Source: a virus
Direction: 5' to 3' (one strand)
DNA length: 39,816 nucleotides
IMG/VR virus record: IMGVR_UViG_3300021354_000015
Location: 1 to 39,816 of that record
Shown in pieces: positions 1-6,238 of the stretch. The notes below the pieces were generated by a model. It was not told where the DNA came from. It was given only the letters and a program-made list of their open reading frames with translations, and made no database searches. How positions within the stretch are numbered: position 1 is the stretch's first letter; each line of letters opens with the position of its first letter. The position numbers were made by a program, and so were the translations under genes.

Positions 1-127
1 TTTGGGATGCTTGCCGTAGCCTTCTTTCTGAAAATGGGCTGGCGGTTATGCAATTCCCTGGTGAATATTACGATGGGTCTATGCGTTTAACCACCATTAT
101 TTCCCATAAATCAGGGGAATTTATAAG
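1..127. repeat. 127-bp exact direct repeat, left copy
   Basis: Bases 1-127 match 35420-35546 without a mismatch, and the first difference is at base 128 (A here, C at 35547). The repeat lies inside the ERF gene. Downstream the two copies keep the same gene order but differ at many positions. A repeat of exactly 127 bases that starts at the first base of the sequence is what a de Bruijn assembler with k=127 leaves at a branch point. A biological terminal repeat would lie at both ends, and this one does not reach the right end. Confidence 0.95.
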
Positions 128-296
128 ACAAGAAATGTCTGTACCTGTAACTAAGCCTGATGCACAAGGCGCAGGGTCAGCATTAACTTATATGCGTAGA
201 TACGCATTAGCAGCAGTAGTAGGAGTAGTACAAGCAGATGATGACGGTAATGCCGCATCAGCACCTAAACCAGTAGTAAAAGCAAAGGAAATTTAA
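1..296 (+). CDS. erf: ERF-family ssDNA-annealing recombinase, 5'-truncated (variant A)
   Basis: The reading frame is open from base 3 and its true start lies outside the window. The counterpart at 35293-35724 shows that about 42 N-terminal residues are missing. ERF proteins anneal single-stranded DNA during phage recombination and genome circularisation. The family signature is the tyrosine/arginine block before the hydrophobic helix, here YMRRYALAAVVGVVQADDDG, which is closer to the ERF consensus than the variant B copy (YMRRASLSAVVGV). The next gene starts one base after the TAA, so the two are probably translated together. The family call is by recognition of this motif and of the neighbouring exonuclease. 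Confidence 0.8.
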   Translation, partial: WDACRSLLSENGLAVMQFPGEYYDGSMRLTTIISHKSGEFIRQEMSVPVTKPDAQGAGSALTYMRRYALAAVVGVVQADDDGNAASAPKPVVKAKEI

Positions 297-297
297 A

Positions 298-540
298 ATG
301 GCGTACGAAATGAAGGAAGGCTCTGGAAGCCTTTTCAAGAACTCAAGAAAAACAAGTGATTCGCACCCAGACTTTACAGGCTCAATCATGCTTGATGGCA
401 AGGAACATTGGTTTAGCGCATGGGTAAAAGAATCACCTAAAGCTGGCAAATTCTTTAGCGTATCAGTAGGTAAAGTCAAAGAGCCAATGGGTTTTAAACC
501 TAAAGGTCAAGACGAAATTCTTGACGATACGCCTTTCTAG
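298..540 (+). CDS. Small conserved protein next to ERF, possible ssDNA-binding partner
   Basis: This 80-aa protein starts one base after the ERF stop codon. It has a recognisable phage-type pattern, GSLFKN near residue 10, HPDFTGSIMLDGKEHWFSAW in the middle and FFSVSVGKVKE near the end, suggesting a small beta-rich fold. Similar small proteins often accompany annealing proteins in phages. A single-strand-binding role is inference from position only. The variant B copy at 35726 is almost identical, with differences such as D/N at residue 33 and M/V at residue 63, so the protein is under strong constraint. No membrane segment or signal peptide is visible. Confidence 0.75.
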   Translation: MAYEMKEGSGSLFKNSRKTSDSHPDFTGSIMLDGKEHWFSAWVKESPKAGKFFSVSVGKVKEPMGFKPKGQDEILDDTPF

Positions 541-549
541 GAGATAGCC

Positions 550-747
550 ATGCTAAGTCACATCAAAGATGTTATTGGCGAAAAAGCCATTATTACTATG
601 GAATCCTATGGAGTTGATGAAGAAAGGCGGTTAATTTCTTTTGAACCACTAGACTTAGAGTTAATACTTAAAGATGTGATTCAAGTATGCGCTGATATGT
701 GTATTACTGAAGTAGATAGAAATGCAATTTTAGAATTACTCAATTAA
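550..747 (+). CDS. Small acidic hypothetical protein of the recombination operon
   Basis: A 65-aa acidic protein, nine bases after the previous stop, preceded by the ribosome site AGGAGA that overlaps that stop. It keeps its position and most of its sequence in variant B (35978-36175). The substitutions fall mostly in the C-terminal half, and the central stretch MESYGVDEERRLISFEP is unchanged. I do not recognise the family. Its place between the ERF partner and the exonuclease suggests an accessory role in recombination, which is inference. Confidence 0.7.
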   Translation: MLSHIKDVIGEKAIITMESYGVDEERRLISFEPLDLELILKDVIQVCADMCITEVDRNAILELLN

Positions 748-767
748 GCATTTAAAGGGGAATTAAC

Positions 768-1517
768 ATGGCTGAACATTGGTACTGTGCCGTTACAGGC
801 GCACCACGCTATACAACTACAGGTAAAAATGGAAAAGAACGAAATACAACTTTGCGAGATGCAAAAGCAGCACCAGGCACTCTCGTACCTTCCGTTTCTA
901 CAATTAACAGCCAATTATCTAAAGCTGGACTTGATACTTGGAAACAAACCCAAGTCTTGTATGCTGCTACAGAAAACCCACGATTAGATGGGGAAGATGA
1001 AAAATCTTGGATTTCTAGAATATTAGAGTTAGCCAAACGCAAAAGTCGTGAAGCTGCTGATAGAGGCACAACCATCCACGATTGGATAGAAGCCCACTAT
1101 TCGCAAGAATATGTGCCAGATATGCCAGCGTATGTCAAAACTGTAGATGAGGCTATAACGGCCCATTTTGGGGCGCAGTTATGGATTCCTGAACAGAGTT
1201 TAGTTAACGCAGCAGAAGGCTATGGTGGTAAGTGCGATTTGTATTGCAAGCCACGCCATGACTTCTCTGGGGTCGTTATTGACTTCAAAACCACGGAGAA
1301 ATTCCCTGGTGATTTAACACCCTACCTAGAGCATACACTACAGCTTGCAGCGTATAGAGAGGTTTTAGCCCCATCTGCACGATGCGCTAATGTCTATATC
1401 AATGGCGAAACAAATGTAGTTGCTATCTATGAACATAGCGAACAAGACCTTAGAGATGGCTACCAGATGTTTCTAAATTTGGTAAACATTTACAAATTGA
1501 AAAATAAGTTAAACTAA
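768..1517 (+). CDS. PD-(D/E)XK exonuclease, RecB/Cas4-like (variant A)
   Basis: This 249-aa protein carries the motifs of RecB-family nucleases: RGTTIH at residues 99-104, GKCD with Asp157, DFKT with Asp172 and Lys174, and QLAAY at 192-196. Family members degrade one strand of double-stranded DNA ends, giving the 3' tail that an annealing protein such as ERF uses. The gene follows a strong AAGGGGAATTAAC ribosome site. Variant B (36197-36931) has a TTG start and is 244 aa. An insertion of about five residues (KPRHDFS) between the motifs in A accounts for most of the length difference. I infer a two-component Red-like system with ERF. Confidence 0.88.
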   Translation: MAEHWYCAVTGAPRYTTTGKNGKERNTTLRDAKAAPGTLVPSVSTINSQLSKAGLDTWKQTQVLYAATENPRLDGEDEKSWISRILELAKRKSREAADRGTTIHDWIEAHYSQEYVPDMPAYVKTVDEAITAHFGAQLWIPEQSLVNAAEGYGGKCDLYCKPRHDFSGVVIDFKTTEKFPGDLTPYLEHTLQLAAYREVLAPSARCANVYINGETNVVAIYEHSEQDLRDGYQMFLNLVNIYKLKNKLN

Positions 1518-1578
1518 TTACGAGGCTGGCTTGGTTTCCCCTTCCATTACTCCTTCACACGAGAGTCAGCCTCACCTT
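1515..1578 (+). ncRNA. Conserved hairpin with SD-complementary loop (candidate regulatory RNA, copy A)
   Basis: Bases 1500-1578 are identical to 36914-36992 although the coding sequences on both sides have diverged. Arms 1522-1531 (GAGGCTGGCT) and 1564-1573 (AGTCAGCCTC) pair over 10 bp with one G-U pair, leaving a 32-nt loop. The loop contains GTTTCCCCTT (1534-1543), complementary to the AAGGGGAA motif before many early genes and a 10-base match to the site at 27220-27229. A T-run after the stem is present only weakly in B and absent in A, so a plain terminator is unlikely. On the opposite strand there is a possible 9-codon ORF after AAGGAG. Strand and function are inferred. Confidence 0.5.
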
Positions 1579-1777
1579 CCAATGACCGAAAGCGTAAAGA
1601 AGCAAGTAGGTCACCTTTTTGTCTCTTTTTTACAACACATTAGGGTATATCCCTATGTAAAAGTGCATGAAACTTTAATAAATTACTTACATAGCAGGTC
1701 TTGACACTATTCAGCTTTATGGCCCTTGGGGATTTCAAACTAAAAAGACATGACCTGCTACTTTTAATTGGGGATTT
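1518..1777. other. Non-coding gap after the exonuclease (variant A)
   Basis: There is no convincing gene in these 260 bases. They hold the conserved hairpin at 1522-1573, a pair of short arms TGACC/GGTCA followed by T-runs near 1583-1632, the inverted repeat TAGGG-TATAT-CCCTA at 1641-1655, and the structured leader at 1692-1760 just before the next gene. Variant B keeps the two main elements but replaces the DNA between them. No promoter with both boxes near consensus was found. A start upstream of 1692 is expected if the leader is transcribed. Confidence 0.6.
1692..1760 (+). ncRNA. Structured 5' leader with paired base changes (copy A)
   Basis: Outer arms TAGCAGGTC (1692-1700) and GACCTGCTA (1752-1760) pair perfectly over 9 bp. 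Variant B has TCAGGTCA/TGACCTGA at 37157-37164 and 37216-37223, so a G-C pair in A becomes T-A in B and pairing is kept. The enclosed sequence is nearly identical and holds a small inner hairpin, CCCTTGGGG in A and CTCTTAGAG in B, again with one C-G to T-A exchange. The element ends 17 bases before the start codon at 1778, as expected for a cis-acting leader or attenuator. Only two sequences were compared. Confidence 0.45.
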
Positions 1778-2011
1778 ATGCAAACATATATTAGTAGTGT
1801 ATTTGAGGGTGAAGCCCCTTGTGACCATTGCAGTCAAAAAACAGACTGTCAAGAGTATGAATTAGCTTGTAGGGCATTTTCTTATTATGTTTTGCATGGC
1901 AGATTTCACGACCATACAGTCAGGATGCCAACCCATAACTTATTTAACAAAATCTTTAAAGAAGATGATAAAGCGTTAAAAAATTATCTTAAATCTAAGG
2001 AAGCAGAATGA
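1778..2011 (+). CDS. Cys-rich small protein, possible zinc-binding regulator
   Basis: A 77-aa protein that follows the structured leader with a TTGGGGATTT ribosome site. It has CxxC-x5-C and a later AC (PCDHC...DC...LACRAF). The homolog at 37240-37500 keeps the same Cys spacing (PCPCRGC...KC...LACNRF), although the rest has diverged strongly. That pattern suggests metal binding and selection on the cysteines. The last four bases overlap the start of the FkbM gene (ATGA). Function unknown, and DNA or RNA binding is only a possibility. Confidence 0.65.
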   Translation: MQTYISSVFEGEAPCDHCSQKTDCQEYELACRAFSYYVLHGRFHDHTVRMPTHNLFNKIFKEDDKALKNYLKSKEAE

Positions 2012-2787
2012 ACCCTATTGCATTTGTAGTTACATCAACTAACCAAGGTACTCTTATTCTTAATAAAAACGACTATAAGATGGTAGAAGATGGTAAAGGC
2101 TTTGGAGTAGGATTTTCTTTATTAAATACAGGTAGTTACGATGCAAATGAAGTAGATTTTTTAAAGATTATTTTGCAAAAAAGGCGTGAAAACTTTGGTG
2201 ATGGCGTAATAGCAATAGATTGCGGTGCAAACATTGGTGTACATACAGTATCTTGGGGTAGATTAATGACAACTTGGGGTCATATTATTAGCCTAGAAGC
2301 CCAAGAAAAGATTTACTATGCTTTGTGCGGAAATATTGCCATAAACAACTGTTTTAATGTTACAGCTAAAAATTTAGCAGTTGGCGCAGAAAATGGTAGC
2401 TTAACGATTCCAGAACCAAATTATTTCAAACCTTCTTCTTATGGTTCTTTAGAGTTAAAAGACCACCCAGAAAAAGAAGATATTGGTCAACAAGTTACTA
2501 GCAAAAAACAAATTGGTCTAGTAACAATAGATTCTATAGGCTTGCAAAGATGCGACTTGATTAAGATTGATGTAGAACGCATGGAAGAAGAAGTATTATC
2601 TGGCGCATGGAAAGTCATAGATGAGTGCCATCCTGTGTTGTTTATTGAAGTAGCAAAGTGTACAAGTTTAGATGCAGCTTTAACAGAACATGGTTACAAA
2701 CTATACCCATTGGGCGCTAATCTGTTAGCTGTGCATGAGTCTGACCCTATGCAAGTTACTGTTAATGAAAATGGGATAACAATATGA
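2008..2787 (+). CDS. FkbM-family SAM-dependent methyltransferase
   Basis: This 259-aa protein has the class I methyltransferase signature AIDCGANIGVHT at residues 69-80, the acidic SLEA strand at 95-98 and the FkbM-type block IKIDVERMEEEVL at 185-197. In most relatives that block reads DVEGME, so the Arg in place of Gly is unusual. FkbM enzymes methylate hydroxyl groups of sugars or polyketides. In phages they usually belong to glycan-modifying cargo. ATGA overlaps on both sides place it in the operon. It is absent from the otherwise matching variant B region, where the flanking genes overlap directly, so it is a recent gain or loss. Confidence 0.85.
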   Translation: MNPIAFVVTSTNQGTLILNKNDYKMVEDGKGFGVGFSLLNTGSYDANEVDFLKIILQKRRENFGDGVIAIDCGANIGVHTVSWGRLMTTWGHIISLEAQEKIYYALCGNIAINNCFNVTAKNLAVGAENGSLTIPEPNYFKPSSYGSLELKDHPEKEDIGQQVTSKKQIGLVTIDSIGLQRCDLIKIDVERMEEEVLSGAWKVIDECHPVLFIEVAKCTSLDAALTEHGYKLYPLGANLLAVHESDPMQVTVNENGITI

Positions 2788-2984
2788 GATATAGACCTAA
2801 ATCTGCTTTTAAAGAGATGTTTAAGTATAAAAATCACATTACGCATACGCTAGAAAAGCTAGTAGCGATTGAAAGCAAAAGACGCATTGTAGAAGTATCT
2901 AGTGGGCCATTATGGTACATCTTTGGCTACAAATTAGTGTCTAAACCTTGGCTAACTTACGAGGAAATGTATGACTGTAAATGA
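2784..2984 (+). CDS. Small basic conserved hypothetical protein (variant A)
   Basis: A 66-aa basic protein starting in an ATGA overlap with the FkbM gene. The variant B protein (37472-37702) is about 90% identical over the shared part, including RYRPKS.FKEMFKY and VSSGPLWYIFGYKL, and is ten residues longer at the C-terminus. The high identity despite different upstream neighbours indicates a real gene. I do not recognise the family. An aromatic-rich C-terminal half and a basic N-terminal half could fit nucleic-acid or protein binding, without direct support. Confidence 0.7.
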   Translation: MRYRPKSAFKEMFKYKNHITHTLEKLVAIESKRRIVEVSSGPLWYIFGYKLVSKPWLTYEEMYDCK

Positions 2985-3222
2985 ACCAGTAGCTTTTGTA
3001 ACAGGAGTAAGACAATTTGACCCTGTAATGGCTGATACTGTTTTAAAGGTTGGAACACCACTCTACACCCATCCAGCAAAGACACTAACAGATGAGGAAA
3101 TATACGCTTGTTTTCATCAATATTTTGTTTTAGGCGAACCAAAGCCAACGCATTATGAATTGGAATATGAAGATTTAATTGATTTTGCTAAAGCAATACT
3201 AAGAAAGGCACAAGAGAAATGA
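2971..3222 (+). CDS. Small acidic phage protein with PLYTHPAKTLTDEEI motif
   Basis: An 83-aa protein overlapping the previous gene by 14 bases, with the ribosome site GAGGAAATGT inside that gene. The central stretch PLYTHPAKTLTDEEI is a pattern common in small phage proteins of unknown function, where an N-terminal 'EPVA' segment and PLYTHP are followed by a helical DEEI segment. No variant B counterpart is present, because a different 77-aa gene occupies this slot at 37668. No enzymatic motif is seen. Confidence 0.65.
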   Translation: MTVNEPVAFVTGVRQFDPVMADTVLKVGTPLYTHPAKTLTDEEIYACFHQYFVLGEPKPTHYELEYEDLIDFAKAILRKAQEK

Positions 3223-3410
3223 ACTATTCAGACTTTGTAATTCGCAGTTGTCGTAAAACCCCTAATTCAATGGCAGAAGCGTTTAAAACAGATGATTGGT
3301 GTGTAGCTATTACTAAGCCAAAAGAAAGCGAATACAGCGTGTTTTGGAGTGTTTTAGGGGTATTAACAACACTAGCTTTAGTGGCTTATTTAATAATTAC
3401 CCGTTTTTAG
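3219..3410 (+). CDS. Small C-tail-anchored membrane protein
   Basis: A 63-aa protein starting in an ATGA overlap. Residues 1-40 are polar and 41-61 (VFWSVLGVLTTLALVAYLII) form one membrane segment, which suggests a tail anchor in the inner membrane. Its last 14 bases overlap the 3' end of the endolysin gene on the other strand, so two transcripts meet here with no hairpin between them. Function unknown. A role in exclusion or lysis control is possible from location alone. Confidence 0.6.
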   Translation: MNYSDFVIRSCRKTPNSMAEAFKTDDWCVAITKPKESEYSVFWSVLGVLTTLALVAYLIITRF

Positions 3411-3915
3411 CCATATTTAGGGCTTCTTTTTCTTCATTATCGACACGCTTTAACCATCCTGCACCAAAGATAGGAAATGTCTTTAATGAATGGTAGTATT
3501 CCCGCCTAGTTTCTGAGAATTTTGAGATAAGAGTTGCACTATTACTTGCGAGAATAAGGCTTCTTGTTGCTGGGCCAATAACTCCGTCAGGTACACATCC
3601 AAGAGATTGTTGAAGCAATTTAACGCTTCTGCCTGGGCCTGCGTTAACTGCCATTGAAAAACTAAGCAAGTCGAGTCCCCTAGGTAATACTTCTCCATAG
3701 CAAGGCCTCCAGTATCTTTGTTCATATAAAGGTGCTACAAGGTCAGGAGTAAGGTTTTTCATACTATTAACAGGATGACCTACCCATTCTTCCCAGACTG
3801 CTTTAGTAACGCCTAAATTCGTTTCTCCGCCTGGGTCACCTTTAAGACCTTGTGCGCCAGTCCAACCACCTTCAGACTTTAAAACTAATGCTAAACACTC
3901 TTTAAAATTGTTCAT
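3397..3915 (-). CDS. Endolysin, glycosyl hydrolase 108 muramidase (variant A)
   Basis: A 172-aa protein with the GH108 N-terminal signature LVLKSEGGW (catalytic Glu15), then DPGGETNLGVT (27-37), and a C-terminal peptidoglycan-binding region of the PG_binding_3 type beginning near NAGPGRSVKLLQ (91). The family cleaves glycan strands of the cell wall. No signal peptide is present, so release would depend on a holin. It starts in an ATGA overlap with the spanin gene and is the last gene of the leftward late transcript. The variant B enzyme (38191-38700) differs mainly around residues 19-27. Confidence 0.92.
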   Translation of the reverse strand: MNNFKECLALVLKSEGGWTGAQGLKGDPGGETNLGVTKAVWEEWVGHPVNSMKNLTPDLVAPLYEQRYWRPCYGEVLPRGLDLLSFSMAVNAGPGRSVKLLQQSLGCVPDGVIGPATRSLILASNSATLISKFSETRREYYHSLKTFPIFGAGWLKRVDNEEKEALNMAKNG

Positions 3916-4322
3916 TTAATGGTAGATTGTTCTTTTAGCCAATCTTGTAGGCTAATTAATTGTTGGGTTGCTTCAGCACATTTTCCAGCAAGAACATTGT
4001 AGGCGGTGATAACATCAACTGACTTGGGGGTAGTGGAAAGTCCTGACACTTGACTGCTGTTACTGTTCCACACGCTTGTAGACTTGTAATAATTCCGCAA
4101 AGCAGCAATTTTTGCATCGTATTCATTGGCGATTCCTTTAGTGACTAAAGCGTGTTGTTTTTGGATTGACTCGACATGGGCTTCTTGTATTTTGGCAATA
4201 GCCTCGACTTCTGCTTTAAAATTAACATATTTGTTATGTTGATATTTTCCATAACCAAAACCAGCTAAAGCTATAACGCTTAAACCAGCCATAATCCATG
4301 TACTTATAGGCAATGGAAACAT
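3912..4322 (-). CDS. Rz-like inner-membrane spanin (variant A)
   Basis: This 136-aa protein has an N-terminal membrane segment (about residues 8-24) followed by a long charged helix, the layout of i-spanins that link inner and outer membranes in the last step of lysis. The motif ESIQKQH.LVTKGI..EYD.K..ALR.YYKSTSVWN is shared with the 147-aa variant B protein, whose membrane segment differs. TAATG and ATGA overlaps join it to both neighbours. No separate outer-membrane Rz1 lipoprotein frame was identified inside it, which I could not exclude by eye. Confidence 0.75.
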   Translation of the reverse strand: MFPLPISTWIMAGLSVIALAGFGYGKYQHNKYVNFKAEVEAIAKIQEAHVESIQKQHALVTKGIANEYDAKIAALRNYYKSTSVWNSNSSQVSGLSTTPKSVDVITAYNVLAGKCAEATQQLISLQDWLKEQSTIK

Positions 4323-4876
4323 TAAACAATCCTTGGTGAAAAAGCAAAAGTAGCAGGGTAATCTTTTATAAGTTCTTCATTTGAGTGCCATTGGTCAGAA
4401 GTAATAAAAGCAGGGTCAACTAACGCTTTAATATTCCAGCCAAAGTTTAAATATAAACACTTAGAACCTAATTTCTTGTAGTAAACCCATTGGAATAAAC
4501 CATGACCTGTTACTAAGATATAGCCAGGTTTATCTACATTACAGTCTAAAGTGCCTTTATAGGACATTCCTGTAGAACCATCAAAGGTCTTTACGGCAAA
4601 GCCGTAGAAAGGGTTTCTCCATAGCCAATGACATCTTGACCACCAACTAGGGGGAAATAAATTTTGAAAAGTATGGTCACCATCTAAGCTGTTATCTGGA
4701 GTTTGAAACCATGACAAAAACTTAAATAATCTTGGCCCACTTCCTTGCTTTGTAGCGTTGTCTAACCAACCTACTTGATTAGACTTAAATAGCACAATTA
4801 ATGGTGCTAATGGATAAGTTAACGCTGTGCCAATTAGATTAATAATGACTAAAAACGGATATAAGATATAGTTCAT
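4322..4876 (-). CDS. Membrane-associated hypothetical protein in the lysis cassette
   Basis: A 184-aa protein with a hydrophobic N-terminus (residues 1-30, ILYPFLVIINLIGTALTYPL) and a Trp- and Tyr-rich soluble remainder. It resembles phage proteins of about this length carrying a WW.R..WLWRNPFYGF block and a G..LFQW.Y...G..LYLNFGW block, listed as a domain of unknown function. It starts in an ATGA overlap with the holin candidate and ends in a TAATG overlap with the spanin gene. Variant B lacks it at this place. Its role in lysis or exclusion is unknown. Confidence 0.7.
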   Translation of the reverse strand: MNYILYPFLVIINLIGTALTYPLAPLIVLFKSNQVGWLDNATKQGSGPRLFKFLSWFQTPDNSLDGDHTFQNLFPPSWWSRCHWLWRNPFYGFAVKTFDGSTGMSYKGTLDCNVDKPGYILVTGHGLFQWVYYKKLGSKCLYLNFGWNIKALVDPAFITSDQWHSNEELIKDYPATFAFSPRIV

Positions 4877-5058
4877 TCTACAGGCCCAGTAGTGAGAAAA
4901 CGCAATATAGCCACAATAATACCAATGCCAACCAGCAATACGCCATAGTATCTTTCGCTTATAACTGACTGCAAATAAGAAAAATTATCAAATAAAGCAC
5001 CAAAAATAACCAATGCGAGTGAAAACCACATTGTTTTTGATTGACGCATACGCTTCAT
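4873..5058 (-). CDS. Holin candidate, two membrane segments
   Basis: A 61-aa protein from the ATG at 5058, chosen because it forms an ATGA overlap with the upstream stop codon as elsewhere in this cassette. A longer 85-aa reading would run 73 bases into the previous gene. It has a basic N-terminus (MKRMRQSK) and two hydrophobic helices separated by SYLQSVISERYYG. Size, topology and place before the spanin and endolysin genes fit a class II holin. No sequence motif proves this. Confidence 0.65.
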   Translation of the reverse strand: MKRMRQSKTMWFSLALVIFGALFDNFSYLQSVISERYYGVLLVGIGIIVAILRFLTTGPVE

Positions 5059-5276
5059 TTGTGGAATAGCCAACCCATCAAATAAGTAACTACTCCACCG
5101 ACTAAAGAAGCGATTGTCATTCCCATCCAAAACCCACCTTTAGACTTATTGGCTAACTCTAATAATTCTTTAATGTCCCTATCCATTGAGTCCACTTTAG
5201 CTTGTAGATTCTCAACTTGATTGACCAAGCCACCAAATTTAAACATATCAAAATCGTCAGCCATGTCAATACTCAT
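5055..5276 (-). CDS. XhlA-like membrane protein (coiled coil plus C-terminal membrane helix)
   Basis: This 73-aa protein has a heptad-like region (LVNQVENLQAKVDSMDRDIKELLEL, residues 17-41) and one C-terminal membrane segment (53-70). The layout resembles XhlA/hemolysin-type proteins that cooperate with holins in some phages. ATGA overlaps tie it to the holin candidate and to the small gene upstream. The similarity is structural only. An anti-holin role is also possible. Confidence 0.65.
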   Translation of the reverse strand: MSIDMADDFDMFKFGGLVNQVENLQAKVDSMDRDIKELLELANKSKGGFWMGMTIASLVGGVVTYLMGWLFHK

Positions 5277-5440
5277 TTTTTAGGTTTACGGGTAGTTGCT
5301 TTTTTAACTGTCTTTTTTGCAACTTTTTCAAATTCAGGCGCTACATAATCTTTTTGCGTAGCAGGGAAAGGCCATGTAGATTCAACACTTACTTTAGGCA
5401 TATAGCCTAATCTGTCAAATAACCAAGATACGATAAACAT
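5273..5440 (-). CDS. 55-aa Lys-rich small protein
   Basis: This short gene (MFIVSWLFDRLGYMPK...KATTRKPKK) fills the space between the Gly-rich fibre protein and the XhlA-like protein. An AGGAAG ribosome site lies six bases before the ATG at 5440, and the TGA stop overlaps the next start as ATGA. The N-terminus is hydrophobic and aromatic, and the last 17 residues are mostly Lys, Thr and Arg. The overlap pattern is the main reason to accept it. Function unknown. Confidence 0.65.
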   Translation of the reverse strand: MFIVSWLFDRLGYMPKVSVESTWPFPATQKDYVAPEFEKVAKKTVKKATTRKPKK

Positions 5441-5441
5441 A

Positions 5442-6236
5442 TTAACTTCCTAACTTTAATGTGCCATTAGTTGAAAAAGTATGCACAATGTATTGCACAC
5501 CGCTTGATATGTAACTTGTTACTGTTCCACCAGTTGCTTTTTGACTTCCTGTATAAGAAACAATAGCAACACCTGAGCCACCATTACCGCCACTACCAGA
5601 ACCAGGACTTGTACCACCGCCACCACCATTACCAAGGGACGCGGTTCCATTACCACCTTGATAAGACCCCCCAGCAGCATAAGTTATAGCAGAACCAGTT
5701 ATTGAATTAGAAGAACCAGAACCTCCTGAAGACCCAGAGCCAGCAGACCCTGCTCCACCGCCGCCACCCCCAGGCTCTCCTTGACCATTAGCGCCGTTAT
5801 TGCCTTGTCCTGCTGTTCCAGCACCACCATTGCCAGCAGAGTTATAACCTCCACCACCAGAGCCTCCATAGCTACCATTAGCGTAGCCATTGTTGCTATT
5901 ACAACCCCCACCACCTCCGCCTATGGCAGTTGAGGTAGAAATTCCAGAGCCTGAAATAACAGAGTTATTGCCATTTGAACCATTTGATAATGAAGCACCT
6001 GCCCCACCTGCTCCACCTAATCCTACAGTAACGGAATATACAGTACCAGGAATGGCTGTAAATGAGCCAGTTAATAAACCTCCTGCACCTCCACCGCCAC
6101 CGCCAGCTTGAGCATTTGTACCACCACCTCCACCTCCACCGCCAGCAATTAATAAATAACTAATAACTAAAGGTGCGCTTGTAGTAAAACCATAAGCGTG
6201 TGCTGTGTCATTTCCAATTTTAGAAATAAATGGCAT
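5442..6236 (-). CDS. Glycine-rich fibre/adhesin protein
   Basis: A 264-aa protein dominated by poly-glycine runs (GGGGGGGG near residues 33-40 and many later) with Ser, Asn and Ala between them, and a C-terminal VHTFSTNGTLKLG segment typical of the Gly_rich_2-type domain in phage and bacterial surface proteins. Such glycine sandwiches form polyproline-II bundles at the tips of fibres and can bind the receptor. It lies directly after the 233-aa fibre protein (two bases between them), so the pair probably builds one tail appendage. The repetitive DNA is a likely site of copy-number change. Confidence 0.75.
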   Translation of the reverse strand: MPFISKIGNDTAHAYGFTTSAPLVISYLLIAGGGGGGGGTNAQAGGGGGGAGGLLTGSFTAIPGTVYSVTVGLGGAGGAGASLSNGSNGNNSVISGSGISTSTAIGGGGGGCNSNNGYANGSYGGSGGGGYNSAGNGGAGTAGQGNNGANGQGEPGGGGGGAGSAGSGSSGGSGSSNSITGSAITYAAGGSYQGGNGTASLGNGGGGGTSPGSGSGGNGGSGVAIVSYTGSQKATGGTVTSYISSGVQYIVHTFSTNGTLKLGS

Positions 6237-6238
6237 AT

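Noticed and set aside
1-127. Terminal direct repeat proving a complete circular contig
   Set aside because: The second copy is at 35420-35546, about 4.3 kb from the right end, and the sequence after it differs from that after the first. It marks a branch, not the end of the sequence.
1515-1578. Simple rho-independent terminator of the recombination operon
   Set aside because: The loop is 32 bases and in strain A the stem is followed by ACCTTCCAATG, without a T-run. The conserved part includes the loop, which a terminator does not need.
5890-6111. Plus-strand proline-rich protein
   Set aside because: Poly-Pro here is only the complement of the glycine codons of the fibre protein.
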